Assembly (NCBI RefSeq): GCF_008180415.1
Contig: NZ_VTEI01000010.1
Location: 1-38,125 of the forward strand
From: Rossellomorea vietnamensis
Lineage (GTDB): Bacteria > Bacillota > Bacilli > Bacillales > Bacillaceae_B
Reading direction: 5' to 3'
DNA: 38,125 nucleotides
The notes under the pieces are model-generated. The model worked only from the letters and a program-made list of their open reading frames with translations. It had not been told where the DNA came from and did no database searches. Shown in pieces: positions 31,701 through 38,125 of this stretch. Position 1 is the first letter of the stretch, and the number at the start of each line of letters is the position of its first letter. The position numbers were made by a program, and so were the translations under genes.

Positions 31701-32001
31701 TTGGCTGATGTTGAACTTCAGAGATCCAAGCCAGAAAGAAATCATCGGAGATCTATGGAGCGCCGGCATGGATGCTTCAGAGGTAACCGATGGAATCAAG
31801 GCTTCTGTCCTTTTAGGCAGCGGGCTTGAAACGAATATCGAAAACCTGGCGATGAAAAACTTAAAAGTGACTGATATGCTCCCTGAAGACGGGAGTTCTG
31901 TAAAGAAGTATACCTGGGATAAATGGGACCTGCCTCAATATGAGGAGCGCTTAAAGAAGTCTTATTATATCCTTCAGGAATTATACGGAAAATACGAATA
32001 A
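28780..32001 (+). CDS. Membrane-anchored glycoside-hydrolase-like protein (1073 aa)
   Basis: Large extracytoplasmic protein. Residues 5-22 (YLWLFLLILPAVPYFLWL) are a signal anchor without a lipobox. Residues 28-330 form an alpha/beta region (SVAILDKTVPADDYREHSGL) of a kind I cannot name. Residues ~395-790 look like a TIM-barrel glycosidase of clan A (IKGVNMGIAKPGYFPGE, NAIRVYTLHPPGFY, LGIEWYPYM, LPVLIAEFGVPGSRG, GGLVFTWQDEWF); Glu 539 and Glu 689 are candidates for acid/base and nucleophile. The C-terminal ~270 residues (LDGDTSDWKDVQ, KYLYLNLKLSD, RDILLLLDNG) resemble a carbohydrate-binding CBM9/DOMON beta-sandwich. It faces the GT2 operon and is probably involved in trimming or shaping its polymer. 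AGGTGA precedes ATG. Confidence 0.8.
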   Translation: MNKKYLWLFLLILPAVPYFLWLLKSETPLSVAILDKTVPADDYREHSGLTWLLNHWKIVLPEDSSSYQLTDYAGWHPENEKDEKIKNLDLSTIKPDVIYIADTYGVYPEQSENSERGNDPIYGGLTQEEVYQIEKSLKEDGSTLITEFNTLASPTDEKAKKSMYNLLGIQWSGWTGRYFNELDPNESSELPNWIIDSYQSQSSTWTFAGPGFVFTNEDGSLFVLEEEEHYNEKGLWIDYTEKGRNLFELKESPSYGYWFDVIQNDSAEVLGNYKMDLTESGKTALEEYGIPASFPAVTLLEQGPSKRYYFAGDFVDTGSSPRMHKYIGLENIQKIFAFEKKDRPQTFYWKAYVPMMKAILNEAKNSGEEAAQQAADPKPMPALVKENQYQVLKDGKWEQLTIKGVNMGIAKPGYFPGETAITRDEYYRWFEMIHEMNANAIRVYTLHPPGFYQALKQFNDEHKDDPLYVFHGIWIDEGPLEETLDAFAPGSSEPFIEEMKRIVDVVHGNANISDKPGHASGIYTADISDYVIGWILGIEWYPYMVENTNKVHASMGEYDGSFTYTKGAAPFENWLAGMMDTILVYDNENYGTTRPVSFTNWVTTDLLDHPSEPLEQEDLASVNPNVIYLKEEKSAGQFASYHVYPYYPDFLNLEEKYLNYVDHRGNKNSYAGYLNDLQEAHRLPVLIAEFGVPGSRGMTHENPYGWNQGFHNEEDQGTIDASLFEDIINEGYLGGLVFTWQDEWFKRTWNTLELDNSDRRPFWSNAQTNEQQFGLLSFDRHKVKLDGDTSDWKDVQALYDHTEEKQSELQSLKIDHDEKYLYLNLKLSDSAIQDWEERDILLLLDNGKEGGNTISTSDTDFEGIDFVLHLNGKKNSRVLTDSFYDPFYYQYSEQLSFLSRQPYHGTQGSGVFHPIRLALNKPLFIPSTGETLPFKAYETGRLKFGIGSPEDPEYDSLSDFYVNEKDGIVEVRIPWLMLNFRDPSQKEIIGDLWSAGMDASEVTDGIKASVLLGSGLETNIENLAMKNLKVTDMLPEDGSSVKKYTWDKWDLPQYEERLKKSYYILQELYGKYE

Positions 32002-32003
32002 GC

Positions 32004-32366
32004 AAAGAGGCTGGGACATAAGTTGAAAACTAATGGATTTAAGTCGAAATAATCAAAAATAAAACCGCATGAGATCAAGGTTGTATACCTTGATTCTTCA
32101 TGCGGTTCTTTCATTTTATTAGGCCCTATTTAAATGATTTTGCTTTTAAGGTTATATACCACTTTTTTTGAACGTAGATGGATTGGAGCGGAAGGTGTGC
32201 GACCTCCTGCGGGACTAGCGGGACAGGTGAGACCCCACAGGCAAAGCCGAGGAGGCTCACCGCCCGCCCCGCGGAGTCGTGCACCTGGAGCGGAAATCCA
32301 TTCTTTTTACCCTGGCTCAATCTTAGCGAAGAGTGCCTTTTATTTAGGTTTTGTCTCAGCCTCTTT
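32004..32366. repeat. ~363-bp composite element with inverted GAGGCTGGGACA ends
   Basis: AAAGAGGCTGGGACATAA (32004-32021) faces AAAGAGGCTGAGACAAAA (minus strand, 32349-32366). Between them lie the terminator 32063-32107 and a GC-rich block (about 32175-32300) starting GATTGGAGCGGAAGGTG and ending GGAGCGGAAATCCAT, whose arms are partly complementary. I recognise the GC-rich block and the GAGGCTGGGACA ends as widespread intergenic repeats of Bacillaceae. There is no transposase, so it would be non-autonomous. It separates the convergent glycosidase and GT2 genes. Confidence 0.8.
32063..32107 (+). terminator. Terminator inside the composite element
   Basis: AACCGCATGA and TCATGCGGTT plus an inner stem TCAAGGT / ACCTTGA, followed by CTTTCATTTT. 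It can end the transcript of the 1073-aa protein gene. Confidence 0.75.
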
Positions 32367-32424
32367 CATATTTCCTTTATATAAGAATGACTTTTCTAAG
32401 TTAACTTTATGAAGGATTTCGATA

Positions 32425-33834
32425 TCAGGACGAGACACCTTTCCTCTCCATGTCCCCCCATTGATGTTTTTTATTTCTTAATTGCAGCAAGCCTTGAATC
32501 CTGAAGAATGTCGTCATCGGACGGTACCAGAATGTTTCGGAAAGTGCGAGAAAGAATAGTTTGACCACATCTTTCAGCTTAGGATACTTCCGCAGACTCC
32601 ACTCCTCGAGAAGCACTCCGCACATCGATAAAAAAGAACCGTACAACAGGCTCAAGCAAAATAGAAGGAGCGCCATTTTCCATGAAATCAACGAGAAGGT
32701 GATTCCCATAACAAGGACGACGTATCCGAGAAACTCTACCACGGCGCCGAGCAATTCGATCAGCAGAAAATAAGGAAGTGAAACGAGTCCTACACTTTTA
32801 TATCGTGGATTCAAGAGCATTCCTTTATGAAGGTAAAGAGTTTCAAACAGCCCTCTCTGCCAGCGGCTCCGCTGTCTGCCAAGAACCTTGATCGATTCCG
32901 GTGCCTCTGTCCAGCATACCGGATCAGGAATATACTCAATCCGGTTCGTGCTTTTCTCATCTTTTAGAAGGCGGTGCAGCCTGACCACCAGCTCCATATC
33001 TTCGCCCACTGTATGTGGATTATATCCTCCTGCTTTCAATACCCAGTCCTTGTGGAATACACCAAAGGCACCCGAAACGATCAGAAGGATATTGAATTTG
33101 CTGAGCCCGATTCTTCCCATTAAGAATGCCCTGAGATACTCGATCACTTGCATGATGACAACAGGCCGCTTGGATAAGCCGACCTCAACGACTTCTCCGC
33201 GTTCAATTTTACATCCATTGGCGATACGCACTGACCCTCCTACAGCAATTACTTCTCCATTAGAATCAATGATCGGCTTCATCACTTGAAGGAAAGCATC
33301 CCTTTCAAGAATGGAGTCACCGTCCAGCGTGCAAAAATAAGGAAACTTCGAGATATTGATTCCTGCATTTAAAGCATCTGCTTTTCCGCCGTTTTCTTTA
33401 TCCACAAGGTACACATGCTTGTACACCTTTGACTGGTAGACTGCTTTGATTGGCTGTGTGTCCAGCGACTTCCGGATGACCATCGGGATCTTCTCCATAG
33501 AGAACTGATTGATCATCACTTGAAGGGTATCGTCCTTGGAGCCATCATTAACAACGACAATCTCGTATTCAGGGTAGTTCATACTGAGAAGGGATCTTAC
33601 ACTTTGGACAATCCCCATCTGTTCATTGTAAGCAGGAACCAGTATGGTAACCGGCTTGGTATCATAAGAATATAAAAGTTCTTCATGCTGCCCGGTTTCC
33701 ATGCCCAGTTTCTTTCTTAATTCAACCGCTGAAACAAAGAAAATGAACAGATAAAAAGTAAACACAAACAGCATATACACAATCAAAAGAGCACCAGCAA
33801 AATAAAAAATATCACTCAATACTGAATAGAACAT
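32425..33834 (-). CDS. Processive family 2 glycosyltransferase, polysaccharide synthase type
   Basis: Membrane synthase, 469 aa, similar in plan to BcsA/IcaA/hyaluronan synthases. An N-terminal helix pair (about 10-36) precedes the GT-A domain with AYNE (68-71), VNDGSKDDT (Asp 97), LDGDS (171-173), the acceptor loop SGAFG (254-258), GED (277-279) and QRSRW (321-325): the complete D, D, D, QxxRW set of processive enzymes. Further helices follow from about 350 (YFLLIELLGAVVEFLGYVV). It starts at the base after the stop of the HEAT gene, so the three genes are one operon. No PilZ domain is present. The sugar used is unknown. Confidence 0.9.
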   Translation of the reverse strand: MFYSVLSDIFYFAGALLIVYMLFVFTFYLFIFFVSAVELRKKLGMETGQHEELLYSYDTKPVTILVPAYNEQMGIVQSVRSLLSMNYPEYEIVVVNDGSKDDTLQVMINQFSMEKIPMVIRKSLDTQPIKAVYQSKVYKHVYLVDKENGGKADALNAGINISKFPYFCTLDGDSILERDAFLQVMKPIIDSNGEVIAVGGSVRIANGCKIERGEVVEVGLSKRPVVIMQVIEYLRAFLMGRIGLSKFNILLIVSGAFGVFHKDWVLKAGGYNPHTVGEDMELVVRLHRLLKDEKSTNRIEYIPDPVCWTEAPESIKVLGRQRSRWQRGLFETLYLHKGMLLNPRYKSVGLVSLPYFLLIELLGAVVEFLGYVVLVMGITFSLISWKMALLLFCLSLLYGSFLSMCGVLLEEWSLRKYPKLKDVVKLFFLALSETFWYRPMTTFFRIQGLLQLRNKKHQWGDMERKGVSS

Positions 33835-34872
33835 CTATACACTTCCCAACCACTGTGAGGCCATATCTCTTGCAAATGCGTCCTGATGATTTTCGGCTGC
33901 ATCCTTTAAGAGCAATTTTCCATCTTTAAATTTTGAAAGAGCTTCACCTGCATAGTACCTCACCCACCAATTGGAGGACGACAGCAATTCAAACAGCATA
34001 TCTTTATAGCCAGGGTGGGCGATTTCCCCCGCTGCCTGCGCGAAACTCATCTGCTCCACCCAGCTTTCCGATTGGGAGTAGGGATACAGCGCCTGCGGTT
34101 TAGAGATGAAGCCTATACTCCTGATTGCCTTCACTGCATTAACCCTGACTTCATGATCCTCTGAATCCAGGCATGACTCTGTGAACGGAAGGAGAGACAA
34201 ATCTCTTTTTTCCCCAATATAAGAGAGAATAGCCACCTTGAAGGAAGAAGAAATATCGTTGAAACTCGCTATAATAAGATTCAAGGTCTCCGGAGAAACC
34301 CTTCGGATGATTTGTTTATAAAAGAACGTCGATTGATAAGGTGAGGAGACAGCCAGTACATCCAGCAGCTTTTGATCATCAGCCCCCGCTGCTATTTGCA
34401 ATATTAAGTTTTTCTCCTCCTGTGAAGTTCCGGACTTTTCATAGAGCTTCCAAAGATCCGGCACGAAGCTGTATATCTGAAAGTCTTTGATCGACACCAA
34501 AGCATTCATTCTATCGGCCCATCGACGGCTCGAAAGGTCCTTATTTAAAGAGTCAGAAAGGTATTTACCGGCAGTGTCCCCAATGGTTCTTTTAAAAGAA
34601 GAAGAATCAAGGTTTGCTCCCAGGTTTTTAAGCGTTTCTTCAATAGCTCCCTTAAAGACAGCATCTTTCTTGATCTGATTCAACTCTTCCTCTTCGCCCC
34701 TAAGGAGTTCCTGAATCAATAAAGGCCTGATTCTTTCTATCATCATACGAAGATCAGCCATCTTCCTTTGTTCGAGTTTTTTCCTGATAAGGAGGTAACC
34801 CAGCATTACCAAAAGGAGGCAGAGTGCCCCTGCTATCGCAATGGCAATCTGAAGATACGAAACATTAACCAT
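33835..34872 (-). CDS. Membrane-anchored HEAT-repeat protein
   Basis: A 345-aa protein with one N-terminal membrane helix (IAIAIAGALCLLLVMLGYLLI, residues 9-29) and a cytoplasmic tail. The C-terminal two thirds contain paired-helix HEAT-like repeats: RWADRMNALVSIKDF, EVRVNAVKAIRSIGF, WVEQMSFAQAAGEIA, WWVRYYAGEALSKFK, and the final DAFARDMASQWLGSV. Such scaffolds mediate protein contacts. Its start overlaps the stop of the response-regulator gene by eight bases, and its stop touches the GT2 start, so the three are translated together. A bridging role between regulator and synthase at the membrane is inference. Confidence 0.82.
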   Translation of the reverse strand: MVNVSYLQIAIAIAGALCLLLVMLGYLLIRKKLEQRKMADLRMMIERIRPLLIQELLRGEEEELNQIKKDAVFKGAIEETLKNLGANLDSSSFKRTIGDTAGKYLSDSLNKDLSSRRWADRMNALVSIKDFQIYSFVPDLWKLYEKSGTSQEEKNLILQIAAGADDQKLLDVLAVSSPYQSTFFYKQIIRRVSPETLNLIIASFNDISSSFKVAILSYIGEKRDLSLLPFTESCLDSEDHEVRVNAVKAIRSIGFISKPQALYPYSQSESWVEQMSFAQAAGEIAHPGYKDMLFELLSSSNWWVRYYAGEALSKFKDGKLLLKDAAENHQDAFARDMASQWLGSV

Positions 34873-35686
34873 CTCCGTTTTCCATCCTCTTGGCCACTCT
34901 TTTGATCCTTGCTATCAATTCGTTAATTTTGAACGGCTTTGTCACATAATCAAAAGCTCCAGCCTCCAGGGCAGAAACAATATCATTTTCCCGGTTGCGG
35001 CTGGTCAGCATGATAATCGAAACTTCACTTTCATTATACTTTTTTCGAATTTCACTTAATACTTCCATTCCGTCCATACGAGGCATAATCCCATCAAGAA
35101 TAATGATATGTTTTCCATTCTCCTGCAGCCTTCCGCTGTTCAGGAAGGACTCCCCTTCCCTGTAAACCTGCAGGTCAACTTCCCACTCTCCCCAGTCTAC
35201 CGCATCCAGTTGATCTCCAAGGAACATACGAATAACTTCATCATCATCCAAGATAGATAGTTTGAGATTCTTTTCAGAATAAGCAGTTTCTGTCTCTTCA
35301 TGGAGGGACATCACTTCTGGGTCCACAACTTTTTTATAAGTGATTCCATCTAACTCAAGGTCTTCAGTGATATCTCTGCAGACTTTTCCTTCAAACACAG
35401 CGGTAAAGCCCTCTCCATTTCCGGCTGTCTCAATTGTGGCATTCAGAAGCCGCTCAGCTTCTTCTGCTGATTTTTCCGGCAGGATAACGGCCGCCCGGGA
35501 AAGACCCATTTCAAGGAAGAATGAATTATATGGCAGCATTTCTTTTACAGCCCTCCACACACTAGAATACTCTTCCTTTGCGAGGCGGTTCTCTATGCTG
35601 TAGTCCAATATATAAAAATCTATATGATTGATCCGCAAAAAATCCGTGTTCCTTTTAAGCGATTCCAAACCGATTTTCTTTTCCAT
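34865..35686 (-). CDS. Response regulator with degenerate GGDEF-like N-terminus
   Basis: A 273-aa protein with a C-terminal receiver domain (about 141-268) that has all active residues: acidic DDD (147-149), phospho-acceptor Asp 198 in ILDGIMPRMDG, Thr 228 in MLTSR and Lys 250 in TKPF. No DNA-binding domain follows. The N-terminal ~125 residues (DFYILDYSIENR, SRAAVILPEKSAEEAERLLN) resemble a nucleotide-cyclase/GGDEF fold without the GGDEF signature; this is a pattern-level guess. Start: ATG 35686 has GGAAGGGG ten bases ahead; ATG 35722 is the alternative with a weaker site. No histidine kinase is in the window, so the phosphate donor is elsewhere. It is first in the operon. Confidence 0.82.
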   Translation of the reverse strand: MEKKIGLESLKRNTDFLRINHIDFYILDYSIENRLAKEEYSSVWRAVKEMLPYNSFFLEMGLSRAAVILPEKSAEEAERLLNATIETAGNGEGFTAVFEGKVCRDITEDLELDGITYKKVVDPEVMSLHEETETAYSEKNLKLSILDDDEVIRMFLGDQLDAVDWGEWEVDLQVYREGESFLNSGRLQENGKHIIILDGIMPRMDGMEVLSEIRKKYNESEVSIIMLTSRNRENDIVSALEAGAFDYVTKPFKINELIARIKRVAKRMENGDG

Positions 35687-36101
35687 GTTTAGGTGACCCC
35701 TTCCGTTTACAGCCTGGTCCATAGTGAACTGTTTCTTTCTATGTTTATATAGAGTCTCATCTCCTCGTGTTGTATATCAATTAAGGTACTCGCAGCTTGT
35801 TCCAGTCATTAACATTCGTATACCTCTGCTAGGATTCTTGGCCGGATTGCATTCCTGCTTCAGTTTAGAGCAGTGGCGTTTCTAAGAATCCTACCCTTAC
35901 AGGCAAAAAGCCCTCAATAATCAATTCATCCATCTATTATAATTTACTTTTAGAAAGATATAAATTAATCATGTGCTTCTAAGAATAACTTTCCAGCTTA
36001 GTTTGCATAATAGAGGCAGTCTGTTCCGTAATGTTCAGTGTGTTTCTATAGCCTGTGCCCTTAGCTCGTGGTGATAGAGATCACTGCTGCTCTACTATAA
36101 A

Positions 36102-36330
36102 GGGAAACTGGTGTAATCAAGGTTTTAAGAGACCTTTACTTTTCTGAATGCTCGGGAAACTGGTTTCATTAGAGCTTTAAGAAATCAATGCGTCCGAGAG
36201 TTTTAGGCGAACAGGTCTTTAGGGAGCTTCTAGAGACCCATGCGATCAAGAATTTAAGGTGGACGGATCTCAACAAGTTTTCTAGACACCAATCAAACTA
36301 AAAACTCAAGAAAAACTTGTCTCACGAGAC
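36102..36330. repeat. Decayed tandem repeats upstream of ampS
   Basis: GGGAAACTGGTnTnAT plus a TTTAAGA segment occurs at 36102 and 36154 (52-base step). Further on, CTAGAGACC (from 36229) with GGATCTC and CTAGACACC with TTGTCTC repeat at similar distance and resemble the array at 10641-11100. The rest of the gap 35723-36434 has no gene I can support. Confidence 0.6.
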
Positions 36331-36370
36331 ATTCAACGAAGATTGTATGAAAGAAATTAAATGAAAAAAT

Positions 36371-36398
36371 TTGCAAAAGCCTTATGGATTGTTAAAAT
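36371..36398 (+). promoter_or_regulatory. SigA promoter of ampS
   Basis: TTGCAA (36371-36376), 16 bases, TAAAAT (36393-36398), ending 36 bases before the start codon. Confidence 0.6.
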
Positions 36399-36434
36399 GA
36401 AGTTAGAAAGATTCTGAATTAAAGGAGAATACAT

Positions 36435-37667
36435 ATGGAAAATTTTAAACAAAACCTTGAGAAATACGCAGATTTAGCTGTGAAAGTGGGAGTAAATGTT
36501 CAAAAAGGCCAGACTTTGGTTGTCAACGCTTCCCTTGATGCAGCTGAATTTGTAAGACTTGTCGTTAAAAAGGCTTATGAGACAGGAGCAAAACATGTCT
36601 ATGTAAACTGGAATGATGACACGGTCAACCGTTATAAGTATGACCTTGCACCAGATGAGGCATTCACTGAATTTCCAGAGTGGAAGGCAAGAGAAATGGA
36701 AACACTTGCGGAAAAGGGCGCGGCATTCATGTCCATCGTTTCTGCATCTCCTGATCTTTTAAAAGGAGTAAATCCTGAGCGGATCGCCAACTTCCAAAAA
36801 GCGGCCGGCCAGGCAATGGACAAATACCGTTCTTATATCCAATCGGATAAAGTAAGCTGGTCTGTTTTGGCGGCACCTTCTGAAAAATGGGCAGCGAAAG
36901 TATTCCCTGACGCGCCTGCTGAAGAGCAAGTAGACAGACTGTGGGATGCGATTTTCAAAGCTGTCCGTGCTGATCAGGCGGATCCTGTTCAAGCTTGGAA
37001 AGACCATGACCAGAACCTGCACGAAAAAGTGGATTACCTTAACAGCAAGAACTATAAGAAAATTCATTACACAGCGCCTGGAACAGACCTTACAATCGAG
37101 TTCCCTGAAGGCTACATGTGGGTCGGAGCAGGAAGCGTGTCAGAGCAAAATGTAAAATTCATGGCCAACATGCCGACTGAAGAAGTTTTCACTGTTCCAT
37201 TGAAGACGGGTGTGAACGGTACCGTTTCGAGCACGAAGCCTCTAAGCTACGGCGGAAACGTAATCGACAACTTTAAATTGACATTCAAAGATGGACGCAT
37301 CGTTGAAGTTCAAGCAGAGGAAGGCGAAGATATTCTGAAGCGCCTGGTAGAAACAGATGAGGGTTCTCATTTCCTTGGAGAAGTAGCATTGGTTCCACAC
37401 CAATCCCCTATTTCCCAGTCCAATGTTCTATTCTACAATACACTGTTTGATGAAAATGCTTCAAATCACCTTGCCATCGGAAGCGCTTATGCATTCTGTG
37501 TGGAAGGCGGAAAGAAAATGTCCAAAGACGAGCTTGAAAAAGCAGGCTTGAATAACAGTATTACCCACGTCGACTTCATGATCGGATCTGCAGAGATGGA
37601 TATCGACGGCATCACTGAAGACGGCAAAACTGAACCAGTGTTCCGCAATGGAGATTGGGCGTTTTAA
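36435..37667 (+). CDS. ampS: M29 family aminopeptidase AmpS
   Basis: Cytoplasmic metallo-aminopeptidase, 410 aa, the usual length for family M29. The N-terminal domain (YADLAVKVGVNVQKGQTLVV, GAKHVYVNW) precedes the catalytic domain with metal ligands expected in NMPTEEVFTVP (Glu), DEGSHFLGEVALVP (Glu), NHLAIGSAYAF (His and Tyr) and THVDFMIGS (His, Asp). It likely removes N-terminal residues from peptides with a two-metal (Co/Zn) centre. AAAGGAG is seven bases from ATG, with a SigA promoter upstream and a terminator just after, so it is a single-gene unit. Confidence 0.94.
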   Translation: MENFKQNLEKYADLAVKVGVNVQKGQTLVVNASLDAAEFVRLVVKKAYETGAKHVYVNWNDDTVNRYKYDLAPDEAFTEFPEWKAREMETLAEKGAAFMSIVSASPDLLKGVNPERIANFQKAAGQAMDKYRSYIQSDKVSWSVLAAPSEKWAAKVFPDAPAEEQVDRLWDAIFKAVRADQADPVQAWKDHDQNLHEKVDYLNSKNYKKIHYTAPGTDLTIEFPEGYMWVGAGSVSEQNVKFMANMPTEEVFTVPLKTGVNGTVSSTKPLSYGGNVIDNFKLTFKDGRIVEVQAEEGEDILKRLVETDEGSHFLGEVALVPHQSPISQSNVLFYNTLFDENASNHLAIGSAYAFCVEGGKKMSKDELEKAGLNNSITHVDFMIGSAEMDIDGITEDGKTEPVFRNGDWAF

Positions 37668-37684
37668 TTGAATGAATGACCTTG

Positions 37685-37720
37685 AACCAATTCGCATATT
37701 TGCGGATTGGTTTTCTTGTT
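37685..37720 (+). terminator. Terminator after ampS
   Basis: AACCAATTCGCA and TGCGGATTGGTT form a 12-bp stem with one mismatch and a short loop, followed by TTCTTGTTTT. Confidence 0.85.
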
Positions 37721-37967
37721 TTACTGTCAACACTATTGGCCGCCAGCTAAGCCAGTCTTTGATTGTACCTTGTAGATTAAATCTGCCCCTTATGTCTCCC
37801 CGCTTTTTCAGCTATGGTGTTTACTATAATTCATCTTCTTTCGCCCTTTAGAAAACCTTCTTGCACCGGCCTTTCACTTCCGCTGATATTTACCTGCAGG
37901 CTCCTGATAGAAAAAAGAAAGAGATGCTTTCCTTGTTCATAAAAAAATCCAATACGTTTACCTGTGC

Positions 37968-38125
37968 AAATCCAAAAATTCTCTCCTAGTATAGTGATTA
38001 GCCCGTAAACACCCTACTAAAATCCAAAAAGCCTCTTCAAGTATAGTGATTAGCCGGTAAACACCCTACTAAATTCCAAAAATCCTCTCCAAGTATAGTG
38101 ATTAGCCCGTAAACACCCTACTAAA
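37968..38125. repeat. Three-copy 52-bp tandem array, continuing past the window
   Basis: TATAGTGATTAGCCCGTAAA starts at 37990, 38042 (one change) and 38094: exact 52-base steps. Each unit holds AGTATAGTG and CACCCTACT as an imperfect inverted pair, and an AAATCCAAAAA lead. Copies are nearly identical. The stretch 37721-37967 before it shows nothing I can name. Confidence 0.92.

Overview
This window comes from a spore-forming, motile member of the Bacillaceae (Bacillus in the broad sense). The basis is a low-GC sequence with strong AAGGAG-type ribosome sites, the spore-cortex deacetylase PdaA, SigA/SigB/SigD-like promoters, and gene order resembling the B. subtilis yfj-yfk region (yfjO, yfjP, pdaA, then yfkD, yfkF, yfkH, yfkK, yfkM). 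Species cannot be fixed from the sequence alone. No rRNA, tRNA, CRISPR array or intact insertion sequence is visible.

Layout. 1-292: 5' part of a group II intron (minus strand) inserted just past the terminator of the first gene. 314-6020 (all minus): an RlmD-type 23S rRNA methyltransferase, an AlkA-type DNA glycosylase, PdaA, class I fumarase and a GNAT acetyltransferase. 6090-7115: an array of 18 near-perfect 53-bp units. 7145-9473: a NERD-domain protein, a 58-aa SE1561-family protein and secreted YfkD. 9672-9808: a likely small RNA with its own promoter, operator-like inverted repeat and terminator. 10074-12968: a pyridoxamine-phosphate-oxidase-like stress protein, a second, degenerate hairpin repeat array, OsmC and the MFS transporter YfkF. 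13135-13733: five 125-bp structured repeats directly before a PfeT/ZosA-type metal P-type ATPase. 15819-18534: a tiny basic protein, YfkH, a YtxH-like protein, YfkK and the DJ-1 stress protein YfkM. 18635-21239: a coupled methyltransferase/FAD-monooxygenase pair behind a short membrane ORF. 21640-24980: motAB and a chemoreceptor. 25052-28605: a DUF1992 protein, a small hydrophilic protein, a third repeat cluster, and the divergent hmp-nsrR nitric-oxide module. 28780-35686: a 1073-aa membrane-anchored glycosidase-like protein facing a three-gene response regulator / HEAT protein / processive glycosyltransferase operon. 36435-37667: aminopeptidase AmpS. 37968-end: a fourth clear tandem array, cut by the window edge.

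How parts work together. hmp and nsrR form a self-contained NO-sensing and NO-detoxifying unit with two NsrR-like operators between them. motAB and the chemoreceptor share a promoter region with a SigD-type signal. The receiver-domain / HEAT / GT2 operon plus the convergent glycosidase-like gene look like a regulated exopolysaccharide system that I cannot match to a named one.

The most unusual property of the window is its intergenic DNA: several arrays unrelated in sequence share a repeat length near 52-53 bp (about five helical turns), and most units can form a hairpin. Starts were often moved downstream of the longest ORF to the codon with the best ribosome site; these choices are stated per gene.
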